A DNA stretch of 64,000 nucleotides from Brachypodium distachyon (lineage: Eukaryota; Streptophyta; Magnoliopsida; Poales; Poaceae), in assembly GCF_000005505.3 (NCBI RefSeq), contig NC_016134.3:46342650-46406649 (forward strand), read 5' to 3'. The notes under the pieces were generated by a model. It had not been told where the DNA came from. It saw nothing but the letters and a program-made list of their open reading frames with translations, and ran no database searches. Shown here piece by piece: positions 32,226 to 43,059 of this stretch (the stretch's first letter is position 1; every line of letters begins with the position of its first letter). The translations under genes were made by a program, and so were the position numbers.

Positions 32226-32760
32226 ATCGAGTACTTTGCAGTATGTTCGTATCCTGTATGCGCCTGATCTAATTGTAACTGACATACCTCCACTAAGCAA
32301 GACACATTCAAATCTTGAAACTTGAGACATCTTTTGTTGGAGAAAGGGGCAGTATATTCATTTGATCGATTGTCCAATTAAGTTGACGATACATCCTCTA
32401 TCGATCTTAATATTAAATCAACCCGTGGTCGCGTTGCAAAGGTACCAATCAGGATGGAAAGCATTGTTATAAACAACATATGCCATTTCTAACAGCCTTC
32501 TGTCCCATCCGTAAGATGCCACATCTAACTTGGTTACTGACTCGTTTGCAGCAAGAGGGAGAAAACGAAAATTCGCATAACTGACCGTAGAAGCGTTTGA
32601 TTGCGAGTTAGCAGCATTTGAGTTTGTGTACTCGTAGTAACAACACCTGACATAATTGGCAGAGTTCTGAACTTCATTCAATAAACCGAATGGTATTGAA
32701 CAAGACTCATGGGGTGTTGCGACGCCTGGAACTTTGAAGAGTGTCACTTTTATTCAGTTT
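32226..32760 (+). repeat. Relic 3' end of a tandem-family copy
   Basis: TTTGCAGTATGTTCG, GCGCCTGATCTAATTGTA, TCCAATTAAGTTGA, ATCGATCTTAATATTAAA and GGTCGCGTTGC occur in the same order as the 3' flanks of copies A-D, but no coding part precedes them. The second half (CATTTCTAACAGCCTTCTG, GACCGTAGAAGCGTTTGATTGC) matches 41350-41480 downstream of copy D. An antisense frame of 109 codons (32418-32747) crosses this block. The block marks a former copy whose gene was deleted. Confidence 0.6.
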
Positions 32761-33370
32761 ATCTAGCTCGTATGGAAGTTTGCCCGTGGTGATTTCTGTT
32801 ATGGTTTCAGTTAGCAGTTCAAAGTTCGGGCCTGTGTCCTGACTGTGTTTTAATTTCTGTTTTGAACAGCTGTCGAACTGTGGACCGACGCGGTTTCTTA
32901 AATGAAATCGGGAGCACGGGTCCTTTCTCTAAAAGAACCCGAATGGTATTTACAGTAGGCCAGTTAATAGTAAATGGTTCAGAATCTAAACAAAACAAAA
33001 AACACTCCCAAAAATCGAGATCAGACCACGCATCTATTCCTCCCAAAACGCATCAGTCCATTTGGACAAATGGCACCACCATCCTACTCTCAGGAGTGAG
33101 TCTACTAAAACTGCGTGATGATGATAGATTACACACAGGGTACATCTCACATACCAGAACAAATTCTCATGCATAAACGAATTACAAATCAGATTAGATC
33201 ACAGCCAATTACCGTGCATAACTCGCAGATCACAGATAAATTACAAAGTACATGGCCACATAATATGATCCTATCCATTAATACAAATGTGAATCTGTTA
33301 ATCTGAAATTTTATAACCTGCTTACAAACAGTTCTTGTGCAATGCGCATCCTCTTGATAATTGCATCATA

Positions 33371-33454
33371 CTCCCTCCAATCCATAATAAGTGTCGGGGA
33401 TTCAGTACAAGATTACTAAATCCCCCAACCACACTTATTATGGATCGGATGGAG
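33371..33454. mobile_element. Short Stowaway MITE
   Basis: Inverted halves CTCCCTCCAATCCATAATAA and TTATTATGGATCGGATGGAG with TA on both sides. About 84 bp, hairpin-forming, non-coding. Confidence 0.75.
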
Positions 33455-33557
33455 TATCTCTTAGATAAGACTGCTAGTAGATGCCGAAATGCCAACTTGG
33501 TGCATTCCTCGCCGCAATAATTAGATCATCTTGCATTTCTTTCTTCTTCATATAAAA

Positions 33558-33643
33558 TTACAACCCCGAGAGGCTGCAGAACCGGCGCATTTCCTGGGTG
33601 ATAGTGATGGCAGTGATGGTCTGCTTCTCGATGGCGATAGCCT
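33558..33643 (-). other. Possible orphan last exon
   Basis: After an acceptor-like AAACAG (minus strand) a frame of 28 codons reads A-I-A-I-E-K-Q-T-I-T-A-I-T-I-T-Q-E-M and R-R-F-C-S-L-S-G-L, then TAA. It reads like a protein end but I cannot name the family, and no partner exon is recognised upstream. It may be a stranded exon fragment. Confidence 0.2.
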
Positions 33644-34084
33644 CTGTTTAATTATTCTGCAAAGAAACATATCAAAATGTCACTAAAAAACTGAGAAGAA
33701 AAGCAGTGGTAAATTCAGCAGCAAGCATGTTCTAGTCATCGTGCCATATTTCCTAAAAACAGCCACAGAACAGAGCCACTACATTATGAGTTACTAGTCA
33801 ATATAATGGGCTATGGTCAGGGAGTTCAGGAATGGTTCACCTACAGCCAGAAACAAACGACGGGTATGTACACCCGTGCAATTTGTAGAAGTGCTGAGCA
33901 AAGGAAAGATACTGCCAAGACCACTACACGTCATGCTAAAAACGTCCCATGCAATTCCATGGTACTCCTGTCTCAATCCAGGCAGAAAGAGACTCAACTG
34001 ATTTTGTGAAAAAAGATTCACACACAGAACCGGAGACCAATGAGTTGATTGCAAATGGCAAGTGGCCTAATTACAGAAATAATT

Positions 34085-34650
34085 CACATAACTGACCGTA
34101 GGTAGTGTTTACTGGAGTAGTTTGTACAACTGTTTGATTGCAAATTTGCAGCATTTGAGTTTTTATGTAGCAGCAGCACCTGATACATTGGCAGAGTTCT
34201 GAACTTTATTTGATAAATTGACTGGTATTTACAATTGTGAAGAATGAAGATCCTTTCAATGTTACCGTACTTCTCAATATTCTGAAGATAATCACAACTG
34301 GGAAGAGTTGCAACAGCTAGTTATAAACAACTAAAAACAAAAATGTCGTTGCTCGAAGACAGTTATGGGTGATCGTCACTATAGACAGGCATTAGCGCAG
34401 ATGTCAGCGATATAACTCACCTCTGATGGGCACAAGCAGGCCCATCAGTGGTGGTTGCCTGCCGAGAGCCCTAATAAGTCATCACCGACAAGCGAACCGG
34501 CAACCTATCAGTAGTGTGAGGATTAGCCAAACCTTGGTGAACACACTACCGACGACTGTTAGTATTTCACTTATCATCCGACATCATCAAGCTAGGCATC
34601 TCTGCCTTTCTCAAGCCCAGATTGACGAGATTGTTGGCCGCTCATGAGGC
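34085..34650 (+). repeat. Second relic flank, matches 41400-41830
   Basis: AACTGACCGTAGGTAGTGTT, TGCAAATTTGCAGCATTTGA, CAATATTCTGAAGATAATCA and the later CTCACCTCTGATGGGCACAA run parallel the downstream flank of copy D (CTGACCGTACGTAGTGTT, GCGATATTCTGAAGACAGTT, CTCACCTCCTGGATGCCCGC). No gene body is associated. Confidence 0.55.
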
Positions 34651-35100
34651 ATCACTGTGTCTCCCTGCTTGCTCCTCTCGATCTGGCGGGTTAAGAGCAA
34701 GGAAATGTGTCAAAGGATCACAAAATAATTAATTAAAAGAAAACATCTCAGATCTCAGTCAAAGATACTAAACAATAAATATTGGACAATTGCAAATGCA
34801 CAGTTTTAATATTCAAGATCATTAGTAATGCTTAAGTTGAGAGAAGAATGAACAAACCTCTGTTAGTACTTGGCTTCCTATTTTGTCATCCAAGATACTC
34901 AGCACGGCGTCATGCCTTTTTCAAGCCGAGATCATTTATTAGTTACTCCTACCATAATACAAAAAATAGAACATTTGCTTCTTTATCTGTTGAATCATTA
35001 GTGTTGCTCTCGTGAATCATGGTTTCGTATTACTATGGCACACTCTCTCTCCTCTCAGCATTGCTTCTTTATCTATTGATGATGAAAAGTAGACACTGAC
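34651..35100. other. Intergenic, no recognisable gene
   Basis: AT-rich sequence between the relic flank and the promoter block of copy B; nothing recognised. Confidence 0.4.
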
Positions 35101-35706
35101 AGCCGCAATATGTTGAAACAATAAAAAATTGTGCGAAAGGAAATTGGTTAACCAGCGTCCTAGGTTAAGCACGACAGTCAGCCCAAGTGAAGCGAGATGA
35201 AATTATTTCGGCTCTCGAATCCGAACTGAAGGGAGCCGGGAAATCCTCACCAGCAACCTCTCGTGCCAGCGGGAGCGATGGGAGATCATACGGCGAAGCG
35301 GCGTCTTCGAAGGCGGTGCCTGGGGTTGGATGGAGGAGGCGTCATCGTGGAGCCCGCCGCCGGCGCGAGGTCACCGCCGCCGAGCAGCCCCCGAGGATGA
35401 AGGTTTCGTTTAGCTTGGGCTGAGGCCCGATCCTTCGAGCGAGCCCGTCTTACACTCCCAATCTCTTGGGCTGTCATGCATGGCCCAAGGCCTAAGTCCC
35501 TGCTTTCCCTACCCCTTTCGGCCCAGCACCTCATGAATCCCCGCGCCGTTCTCCCTTTTCTCTTCCGTTTTCGTTTTTCCATTCGGCTTGTGGCGGTGCC
35601 TGATTACTTGCACGAATCCATTCCCTGCTCCATCTCGGGACAACGCGTTCTTCTTCGACTCATCCGAGTCCGAGACCGCGACGGTGCCCCTCCCGTGTCT
35701 CCGCAC
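35101..35706. repeat. Upstream duplicated block of tandem copy B
   Basis: Counterpart of 14051-14646. It shares CCAGCGTCCTAGGTTAAGC, GGCGTCTTCGAAGGCGGTG and the final promoter stretch, and is collinear with small indels. Confidence 0.65.
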
Positions 35707-35713
35707 ATAAATA
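35707..35713 (+). promoter_or_regulatory. TATA box fused to the coding region, copy B
   Basis: ATAAATA whose last A is the first base of the copy B ATG. In intact copies the box is 106-145 bp away. Confidence 0.6.
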
Positions 35714-36051
35714 TGAACCCCAGCAGCATGATCTCCGGCGAGAGGTACAAGCGTCCGCCCAGCCGCGCGTCGTCCGCCGAGCGCTGGGACGAGCACAAGA
35801 AGCCACGCGATGCAGTTTCTGACGCCGAGAGCCAGACGGGCGACCAGCCGATCAGCAACGACAAGGACAAGGAGCAGCAGCTGGAGGACGAGACAACTGC
35901 GATGGAAGAGACGGCGCCCGCCCGCACGCAACCCGTGTTCTCCGGGCCAAGTTTCGTCGCCTCGCCGGAGCCGAACATGCTGCCCATGCCCTCCTTCTTC
36001 GCTCGCCGGGCCGGCATGATTCCTCTGCCGGCGTTCGCGCAAGCACACTAA
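35713..36051 (+). pseudogene. Tandem family copy B, 5'-deleted
   Basis: 112 codons from the ATG at 35713. A deletion joined the TATA region directly to the codons for S-S-M-I-S-G-E-R-Y-K-R-P-P, removing the leader, the N-terminus and the first two ERWD modules. What remains is one module (S-A-E-R-W-D-E-H-K-K-P), the acidic linker and the complete C-terminus with F-S-G-P-S-F-V-A-S-P-E-P-N-M-L-P and the usual A-Q-A-H end. Transcription from this TATA box would start after the first ATG, so the ATG at 35728 (M-I-S-G-E-R) would be the first usable one. It is either dead or encodes a short protein that keeps the PNRC-like motif. Confidence 0.7.
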
Positions 36052-36375
36052 GTTAGCCGCTTGATCACGCGCGTGCACCCAACGCTTGTAGTATTACTCT
36101 GCATTGCAGTATGTTCGGATTAATCTTGTACTCGTACGCGCTGCCATGCGCCTGATCTGATTTGTAATTGACATACTATTCATTTATTATTCAATTGTTC
36201 AGTTGAGTTGATGCCTTATCTGATTGTAATTGACATACTATTCATTTATTATTCAATTGTTCAATTGAGTTGATGCCTTGTTCTGTATCGATCTTAAATT
36301 TTAAACGAACATCTGGTCGCGTTGCCATTTCTGAAGTGTTTTGCCTCGTCCGAAAGATTCCGGGTCCAATATCTA

Positions 36376-36482
36376 CTGCTCTCTCCGTCCAGACTCAAAT
36401 TTTCCTAAATATGTATATATCTATACTTAAAAAAAATCTAGGTACATATAATATTTCGTCACTTAATATGGGAGGAAGGGAG
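36376..36482. mobile_element. Stowaway-like MITE in copy B 3' flank
   Basis: It ends GGGAGGAAGGGAG with TA next to it and starts near CTCTCTCCGTCCAGACTCAA. It interrupts the family's conserved 3' flank, which resumes as GTTTTTACCACTGTTTGATT. Confidence 0.6.
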
Positions 36483-37325
36483 TAGTAGTTTTTACCACTG
36501 TTTGATTGCAAATTTGCAGCATTTGAGCTTTGTATGTAGTTGCAGCACCTGAAATGGTCAAGAACATTTATCCTTAATCATGTGAACATAAAATATGTAG
36601 TTCACTTAATTTTGTTTTTATGTAGTTGCAGCACCTGAAATATCATAAAATGGTCAAGAACAATAACAAAACGTATACTGGATCGGCAATAAAGATCGTT
36701 GATAAAAATCCTTGAACAAACAATTGACATGAACATAAGCAACAAAGATCCTTGATAAAAATTAAACTGAAAACTCCATCATGATCCTCAATAAAATTAA
36801 AATAAAAAGATGGATCCTTCGCATCTTGACGTTCCTCCAGTTATTCTATGACGAAACACCATCCCTGCACAAGCTGGACTAATCTCGTAGGTTTTGAAAA
36901 AGCCATACGGTCGAGCCACCCACCTCAAACAGCGGGAATCTAATATCGTTGAAAACACCGTGACCGGGACACACCCCTTGCAAAAGCATGTTGTGAAACC
37001 CATTGTACCGTCCATGAACCAACAAGAAAAAAAACTCAAAAACACCAAATGATGAGCCGCGAGAACCATTGAGTAAACGGAGTAGGCCATGACGCCTACA
37101 CCAAGACGATGACGAAATGAGGACACCTATCTTTTGGATGACGTCAACTCCACCATCAAGATGCACCGCCCAAAACACACAAGCCTAACAAGAAAAATAG
37201 CAAAAATAAATACCAAATGGTTGATCCATGGTTCTTCATCTCTTAACGCCAAATCGTTTACAGAGACGAGTGGATCAGCCGGGTTTTTTTTGTTTTTGAC
37301 AAGTCACTTGTAATCCGACCTTTAG
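36483..37325. other. Copy B 3' flank, then unclassified repeat
   Basis: Up to about 36670 this is family 3' flank. 36790-37200 is sequence of dispersed-repeat character without a recognised domain. Confidence 0.35.
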
Positions 37326-38020
37326 ATGGAGGAATGTTGTGAACATCTCGGCTCGTGGCCGAATCGGTCAATCAGTACAAGTAGCCTCGTTTGCTGATTA
37401 AGTTAAGGTGTGTTTGGTTGGTGGTTCAAGGTGCGCTGGTCGGAGCCAACCTATTTTTACTAGGCCGCCCCCATTCACCTGAGTGTTTGGTTGTTTGTGT
37501 GGAGCAAACCTGATTTTGCGTTTTGTTGTGTGAGTTTTGAGTTCGACTGAGCGATTCGACCCACTTTTCGTGTTTGGTTGGTTGGCCATACTGAATCATA
37601 GAATATGGGCAAGTACAGGCTAAGCAAAATTCATTTGAACTGTTTCAAGATTGGATGGGAATGAACATGGTGCCTGAATTTGCAGTTTTGCACACGCGCA
37701 GACAGAACTCCGAAGCATCAAGCATCAATCCAAACGAAAAGAGGAGCAGAGCACGGCCCTCTCCTTCGAATGCGGGAGCGGCGCCCCTAGCCCCTCCCCC
37801 GCGCCCTGCCGAGCCCCCGCCTCTCGCTGCAGCTCCGTGTTCCTCGCCGCCCGCACAGCCGTCGCCCCGCGCCACCTATCGCAGTCCGCCTCGCAGGGCG
37901 CCGCCACCGCCGCCCCTGCGCCCTGAAAGCCAATCCGAAATGGACTCCAGTTCGGAGACGCGGCAGGGGATAACGCGCTCTCCGACTCCGAGGCCGCGAA
38001 GGCGTCTCATGCCTCCACAC
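37326..38020. repeat. Upstream duplicated block of copy C
   Basis: From AATGTTGTGAACATCTCGGC this block parallels 39683-40343 upstream of copy D (GAATGTTCTCAACATCTCGG). It includes GTGTTTGGTTGGTTG, TTTCAAGATTGGA and ATGGTGCCTGAATTTGCA, followed by a GC-rich stretch with CTCGCTGCAGCTCCG. The offset between the two is about 2.35 kb, the unit length of the tandem duplication. Confidence 0.7.
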
Positions 38021-38027
38021 ATAAATA
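38021..38027 (+). promoter_or_regulatory. TATA box, tandem copy C
   Basis: ATAAATA 131 bp before the ATG, preceded by GGCGTCTCATGCCTCCACAC, which is shared with copy D. Confidence 0.7.
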
Positions 38028-38151
38028 CGCAGGCTGGCAACCCAATTCTCCCCCTCCACACCCCATTACATCATCTGCGGTCTGCCCCTTCTCCACCGCC
38101 TAGCTCCTCCACGCTTTGCGTTGCATTGCATCGATCGAGAAGGTCATCGCC

Positions 38152-38763
38152 ATGGCGTCCGTCGAGCGAGCGATGTCCAAGGCTTCCGCCGCGCTTCTCC
38201 CAGGTCTGCTCCCGACGCCTCCGATGAGCACGCCGGTGCCGTGCATCATCATCCTGCCGGCGGCTTCCAACCCCAAGTTTCCCAAGCCCGGCCGCGCCGA
38301 CGCCGCCGAGAGGTGGGACGCGCTCAAGAACCGCCCCAGGAGCCCTGCCTCGTCTTGCGGCAGCACCAGCCCGGGCCGCGCCGACTCCTGCGAGCGCTGG
38401 GACATCAACAAGATCAAGAAGAACCCCATCAGCAGCATCACGTCATCTTCTTCGACGTCGAGCCGTGGAAGCAGCACGATCTCCGGCGAGAGGTACAAGC
38501 GTCCGCCCAGCCGCGCGTCTTCCGCCGAGCGCTGGGACGCGCACAAGAAGCCCCGCGACGCACTCTCCGACGCCGAGAGCCAGCCGATCAGCAACGACAA
38601 GGACGAGACAGCGGTGATGGAAGACACGGCGCGCCGCACGGATCTGGTCTTCTCTGGACCAACCTTCCTCGCCTCGCCGGAGCCGAGCATGCTGCCCATG
38701 CCGGCCTTCTTCGCTCGCCGCGCCGGCATGCTTCCTCTGCCCGCGTTTGCGCAAGCACACTAG
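38152..38763 (+). CDS. Tandem RADxxERWD/PNRC-like family, copy C
   Basis: 203 residues, single exon, intact, a good reference for the A-D subgroup. Residues 1-45 form the conserved N-terminus (V-E-R-A-M-S-K-A, then C-I-I-I-L-P-A-A-S-N-P). Modules follow: G-R-A-D-A-A-E-R-W-D-A-L-K, G-R-A-D-S-C-E-R-W-D-I-N-K, a degenerate G-E-R-Y-K-R-P-P and S-R-A-S-S-A-E-R-W-D-A-H-K. Next come an acidic linker (P-I-S-N-D-K-D-E-T) and F-S-G-P-T-F-L-A-S-P-E-P-S-M-L-P-M-P. The terminal R-R-A-G-M-L-P-L-P-A-F-A-Q-A-H is shared with copy B. No signal peptide or transmembrane helix is obvious, and most of the chain looks disordered. The PNRC-like motif suggests a DCP1/P-body partner, but this is inference; no homologue of known function is recognised. 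Confidence 0.8.
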   Translation: MASVERAMSKASAALLPGLLPTPPMSTPVPCIIILPAASNPKFPKPGRADAAERWDALKNRPRSPASSCGSTSPGRADSCERWDINKIKKNPISSITSSSSTSSRGSSTISGERYKRPPSRASSAERWDAHKKPRDALSDAESQPISNDKDETAVMEDTARRTDLVFSGPTFLASPEPSMLPMPAFFARRAGMLPLPAFAQAH

Positions 38764-40343
38764 TTAATTAGCCGCTTGATCACGCGCGTGCACCAAACGC
38801 CTGTAGCATTACTTTGCATTGCAGTACGTTCAGATTAATCTTGTACGCGCTACCACGCGCCTGATCTGATTGTAATTGACAAACTATTCATTTATTCTAT
38901 TGTTCTGTATCAAACTTGGTTTTCAACTAACATCTGGTCGCGTTGCCATTTCTGGAAGTGTCTTGCCTCGTCTGAAATTCCAGGTCCAATAACTACCGGG
39001 TTTTTACCACCGTTTGAGTTTTTGTATGTAGTTGCAACACCTGAAATGGTAAGAACATTTATCTTGAATCACTAAAAAAGTTAAAATGGTCAGTAACATT
39101 TTTTTTTCAATCACGTAAATATTTTTCTGATGATACACATCAATGTTAAAACAATTTGTGAACACATCTATTTTCACACAAAAAAAATGTTCAGAAAAAT
39201 GATTTGTTCTTCAGATAAAAAAAATCATTCAAAAAATTATAAAAGTCATAATTATTTATAATAATATTCAGCTTCAATAGTAAAAGAGAAAAGAGAAGGA
39301 AACAAGAAATTTCCCCTTGATATTGAACTCATGGCCAGCCTTCTAGATTTCTTCTTTGGAGAATAATTTTCTACTTTCTTCGTCCGGAAAATATGTGACG
39401 TGCATTTTCTTTTAAGGAAAATCATCCGGGCTGACTTTATTACACAACAAATATAGTTACATCCATGTTTATATCCATAAGAAAATCAGTGGGCTCAACC
39501 AGCCCCGCGCGCGCGCACACATGATGCCCACCCACCTTACTAGCCAGAACATGAGTAGGTCTATTGCCTCCCCCAGACCATGCTCAAAACTTACATCTTT
39601 GGAAGCTACGACTAAGGAAAAACCAGTCTTTGTAAAAATAGGCGTTGTTGATCATTACCCGGTTGCATCCCATCGTATGGACGAATGTTCTCAACATCTC
39701 GGCTCTAGCCCGAATCGATCAACCGGTACAAGTAGCCTCGTTTGCAGATTAACTTAGTGCGGTGGTTCACGGCGCTCTTGTCGGGGCCAATCTATATTTA
39801 TTGGCCGCGTTCGGGTTCAGTGGTTTGAGTTCGACTGAGTCGGTTCAACCCAATTTCCGTGTTTGGTTGGTTGAGCACGGTGAGTCATACAATACCGGTC
39901 GAGTACAGACTAAAGATGAAGGATGAATGCAAAATTCCTTTGAACCGTTTCAAGATTGGACGGGAAATGGACATGGTGCCTGAATTTGCACACGCGCACA
40001 CAGAACTCAGAAGCATCGATCCAAACGAAACAGAGGAGCAGAGCGCGGCCCCTCCTTGACCTCCGAGTGCGAGAGCGCCGACGCCCACTGCCACTGCCAC
40101 GGCACCCACGACGGCGTCCCTCTCCGCGCCCAGCGCGTTGCGACCCTCCGCCGCTCCCCCGCCTCTCGCTGCAGCTCCGCGTTCCTCGCTGCGGCCGCCG
40201 CCGCCTCTGCGCCCTGAAAGCCAATCCGAAATGGGCTCCAGTTCGGAGACGCGGCAGGGGAACAAAGGCTTGGGCGCGCGAGAGATAACGCATTCTCCTT
40301 CTCCGACTCCGAGGCCGCGACGGCGTCTCTCATGCCTCCGCAC
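38764..40343. repeat. Copy C 3' flank and copy D upstream block
   Basis: 38764-39060 is the family 3' sequence (GCGCCTGATCTGATTGTAAT, CATCTGGTCGCGTTGCC). 39070-39530 matches 15720-16088 behind copy A. 39683-40343 matches the upstream block of copy C. No other gene is seen. Confidence 0.6.
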
Positions 40344-40350
40344 ATAAATA
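40344..40350 (+). promoter_or_regulatory. TATA box, tandem copy D
   Basis: ATAAATA 106 bp before the ATG, preceded by CATGCCTCCGCAC. Confidence 0.7.
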
Positions 40351-40449
40351 TGCAGCCAGCCCAATTCTCCACCTCCACACCCCATCACATCATCCGCTCG
40401 TTCTCCACCAGTCCACCGCCTAGCTCCTCCCGATCAAGAAAGATCATCC

Positions 40450-41061
40450 ATGGCGTCCGTCGAGCGAGCGATGGCCAAGGCTGCCGCCGCCCTTCTCCCC
40501 GGCCTGCTCCGGACCCCTCCTCCGATGAGCACGCCGGCGCCGTGCATCATCATCCTGCCGGCGGCTTCCAACCCCAAGTTTCCTAAACCCGGCCGCGCCG
40601 ACGCCGTCGAGAGGTGGGACGCGCTCAAGAACCGCCCCGGGAGTCCAGCGTCTTCGTGCGGCAGCACCAGCCCGGGCCGCGCCGACTCCTGCGAGCGCTG
40701 GGACATGAACAAGATCAAGAAGAACCCCATCAGCAGCAGCAGCAGCAACAGCAAGTCGTCTTCTTCTTCTTCGATGTCGATCTCCGGCGAGAGGTACAAG
40801 AGGCCGCCCAGCCGCGCGTCCTCCGCGGACCGCTGGGACGCTCACAAGAAGCCCCGCGACCGCGATGCAGTTTCTGACGCCGAGAGCCGGACCAGCGAGG
40901 ACAAGGAACAGCAGAAGAACGAGACGACGAAGATTGAAGAGACGGCACCCCGCACGCATCTGGTGTTCTCTGGACCAACCTTCGTGGCATCGCCGGAGCC
41001 GAGCATGCTGCCCAAGCCGGCCTTCTTCGCTCGCCGCTCCGGCATGACTCTAGTCGCTTAA
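40450..41061 (+). CDS. Tandem RADxxERWD/PNRC-like family, copy D
   Basis: 203 residues, single exon. N-terminus and first two modules are close to copy C. The Ser tract is longer (S-S-S-S-S-N-S-K-S), followed by S-I-S-G-E-R-Y-K-R-P-P and S-R-A-S-S-A-D-R-W-D-A-H-K (Glu to Asp in the third ERWD). The linker has R-D-R-D-A and many Glu/Lys. The motif reads F-S-G-P-T-F-V-A-S-P-E-P-S-M-L-P-K-P, with Lys where other copies have Met. The end is R-R-S-G-M-T-L-V-A, shorter than the A-Q-A-H terminus of copies B and C because of sequence loss just before the stop. The core motif is kept, so the copy may be active. Confidence 0.78.
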   Translation: MASVERAMAKAAAALLPGLLRTPPPMSTPAPCIIILPAASNPKFPKPGRADAVERWDALKNRPGSPASSCGSTSPGRADSCERWDMNKIKKNPISSSSSNSKSSSSSSMSISGERYKRPPSRASSADRWDAHKKPRDRDAVSDAESRTSEDKEQQKNETTKIEETAPRTHLVFSGPTFVASPEPSMLPKPAFFARRSGMTLVA

Positions 41062-42956
41062 CTGATCGCGTGCACCCAACGCTTGTAATAGGACTAGTTA
41101 GTATCTGCACTCTGCAGTATGTTCAAATCTTGTAAGCATTACCCTGAGCCTGCTGTAATTGTAGTGGACACGTACTATTCATTTGTTCAATTGTTCAGTT
41201 GAGTTGATGCCTTGTTCTGTATATCGATCATAATTTTCAACTGACATCATCTGGTTTCGGAAGAAACATTCTTGCAAAGGTATACTAATGGAAATGGCAT
41301 TGCTGCCAGGTTTTGATGTGAAAGAGATATTGTAATCAGCACGTGTCATTTCTAACAGACTTCTGCCGGCCTCATCCCTAATCAAGAATCCAGGTCGAAT
41401 TATGGACTCGCTACTGACCGTACGTAGTGTTTGGTCTGTAACTACATTACTTTGTACTACTGTTTAATTGCAAATTGCAGCATTTGAGTTTGCACGTAGT
41501 AGTTCCCAAATACATTAACTAGTTCCCAATCGGCAGATTTCTTAACTTGATTTGATAATTCGAATGGTGTTGGAGAATTAATGAAGATATCCATTCAAGG
41601 AATATTCAGGCACGACACTGAACTTTGCGATATTCTGAAGACAGTTACTTACAGGCATTGGTGCAGAAATCAGCATTCAGCAGTGTACAACTCACCTCCT
41701 GGATGCCCGCAAGCCCGTCAGTGGTGACTACCCGTCGAGAACCCATGGCATCGATCACTAATAGGTGAACGGGCAGATTCCTCGATCAATGGTGGACACA
41801 CTGCCGGCTTCTGTTCTACTCTAACAAGGGAGTTACAATCATCACTTACGTCCCAACGAGACCACGCATCAGTTGTGAAAACTTATTGAACAATGGTTCG
41901 GATGGATCATCACCACCGACAGGCCAATATAGATAAACAGGGTTCAACTAAAATTTATCCAAGACTAGCAGAACACTGGTGCGGTGCTACGGACTAAACA
42001 GAAAAGAGAATGTTGTATTATCTAGCATCAAATAAATCATACTTACTCACATCTCAAATCTCTGTTTTGTGTCTTCAAATGGTAGTGTGGTTTGAACTTG
42101 AAGGCGATGGACTGTTGGCACCGATTGAGATCTTTATATGACTAAAGGCATAAATTGACTTTTCTAAAAGTTAAGCGGATACAAAATTAGCATGTTCATA
42201 AATTATCACAGATTCTAACACAAGCTGATAAGCTTGGATAGACGGCCACAAAATTGTGGTGTTCTTGAGTTTCAAAAATTAACAACCATAATTCATACTC
42301 ACTTCTCTTTCGATGTGATTGCATTTGCTTTAGGAACACTCTAGTTTTTGTTTGCCGAAGACTTTTTTTTTCCTCTCTGTTTTGAGGAAAAACCATAAAT
42401 TTTCCTTCAAAATCCGAATGAGAAAACACTCTCTCGCCCACTCGTTATTTTCACTCTGTGTTGGCTAATCCGGCCTTACTAAACCCCCCATGGGTGATGA
42501 TAAAAACATTTTTTCGCCTCGCCTTACCACTTTTCCTTCTCTTTCTAAGCTAATGAAGCATCCACTTATTGTGCTATATCACTGTGATCCAATCCAACTA
42601 GATATATTCGGGTTGATACGTTGTGATCCAACTTGATCCATTTGGGGCTAAAACGTCTTTCACCCCCAACAGATGAAAATAACTTATTTAGCCGGCCTTT
42701 AAGACGTTCCATTTGAGTTGCAACTTATCTAGCTAGCGGATATTGATCTGATTTGCAAAAAATTTAGCTTGCCTTTAAGGCTTTAGATTTGTTTTGCAAC
42801 TTATTTAGAGTTTATCTAGCATTAGTTTAGAGGTTTCCATTTGTTTTTTTTTAACTAGCACTCATTAACTATTTTCCATGTGTGTGTATACGCACGTTTT
42901 TCCTCCCAAAAGAGAAGAAGATAACATACTTGACAGAGATACATACCTCGTATGCC
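41062..42956. other. Copy D 3' flank, then AT-rich intergenic
   Basis: 41062-41830 is a family flank whose pieces recur at 32430-32740 and 34085-34650. 41830-42956 has no recognisable gene or element. Confidence 0.45.
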
Positions 42957-42964
42957 TATATATA
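42957..42964 (+). promoter_or_regulatory. TATA box of the Cys-rich protein gene
   Basis: TATATATA, 103 bp upstream of the ATG at 43060. Confidence 0.5.
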
Positions 42965-43059
42965 TTCTACCCATCTCGCCAAATAATCATAACCCGGTAC
43001 TTAGCTTCTTCCTCGGTGCAAAAGTCCAAGCTTTCTCTTGACAACCAAAGCAGCCAGCC

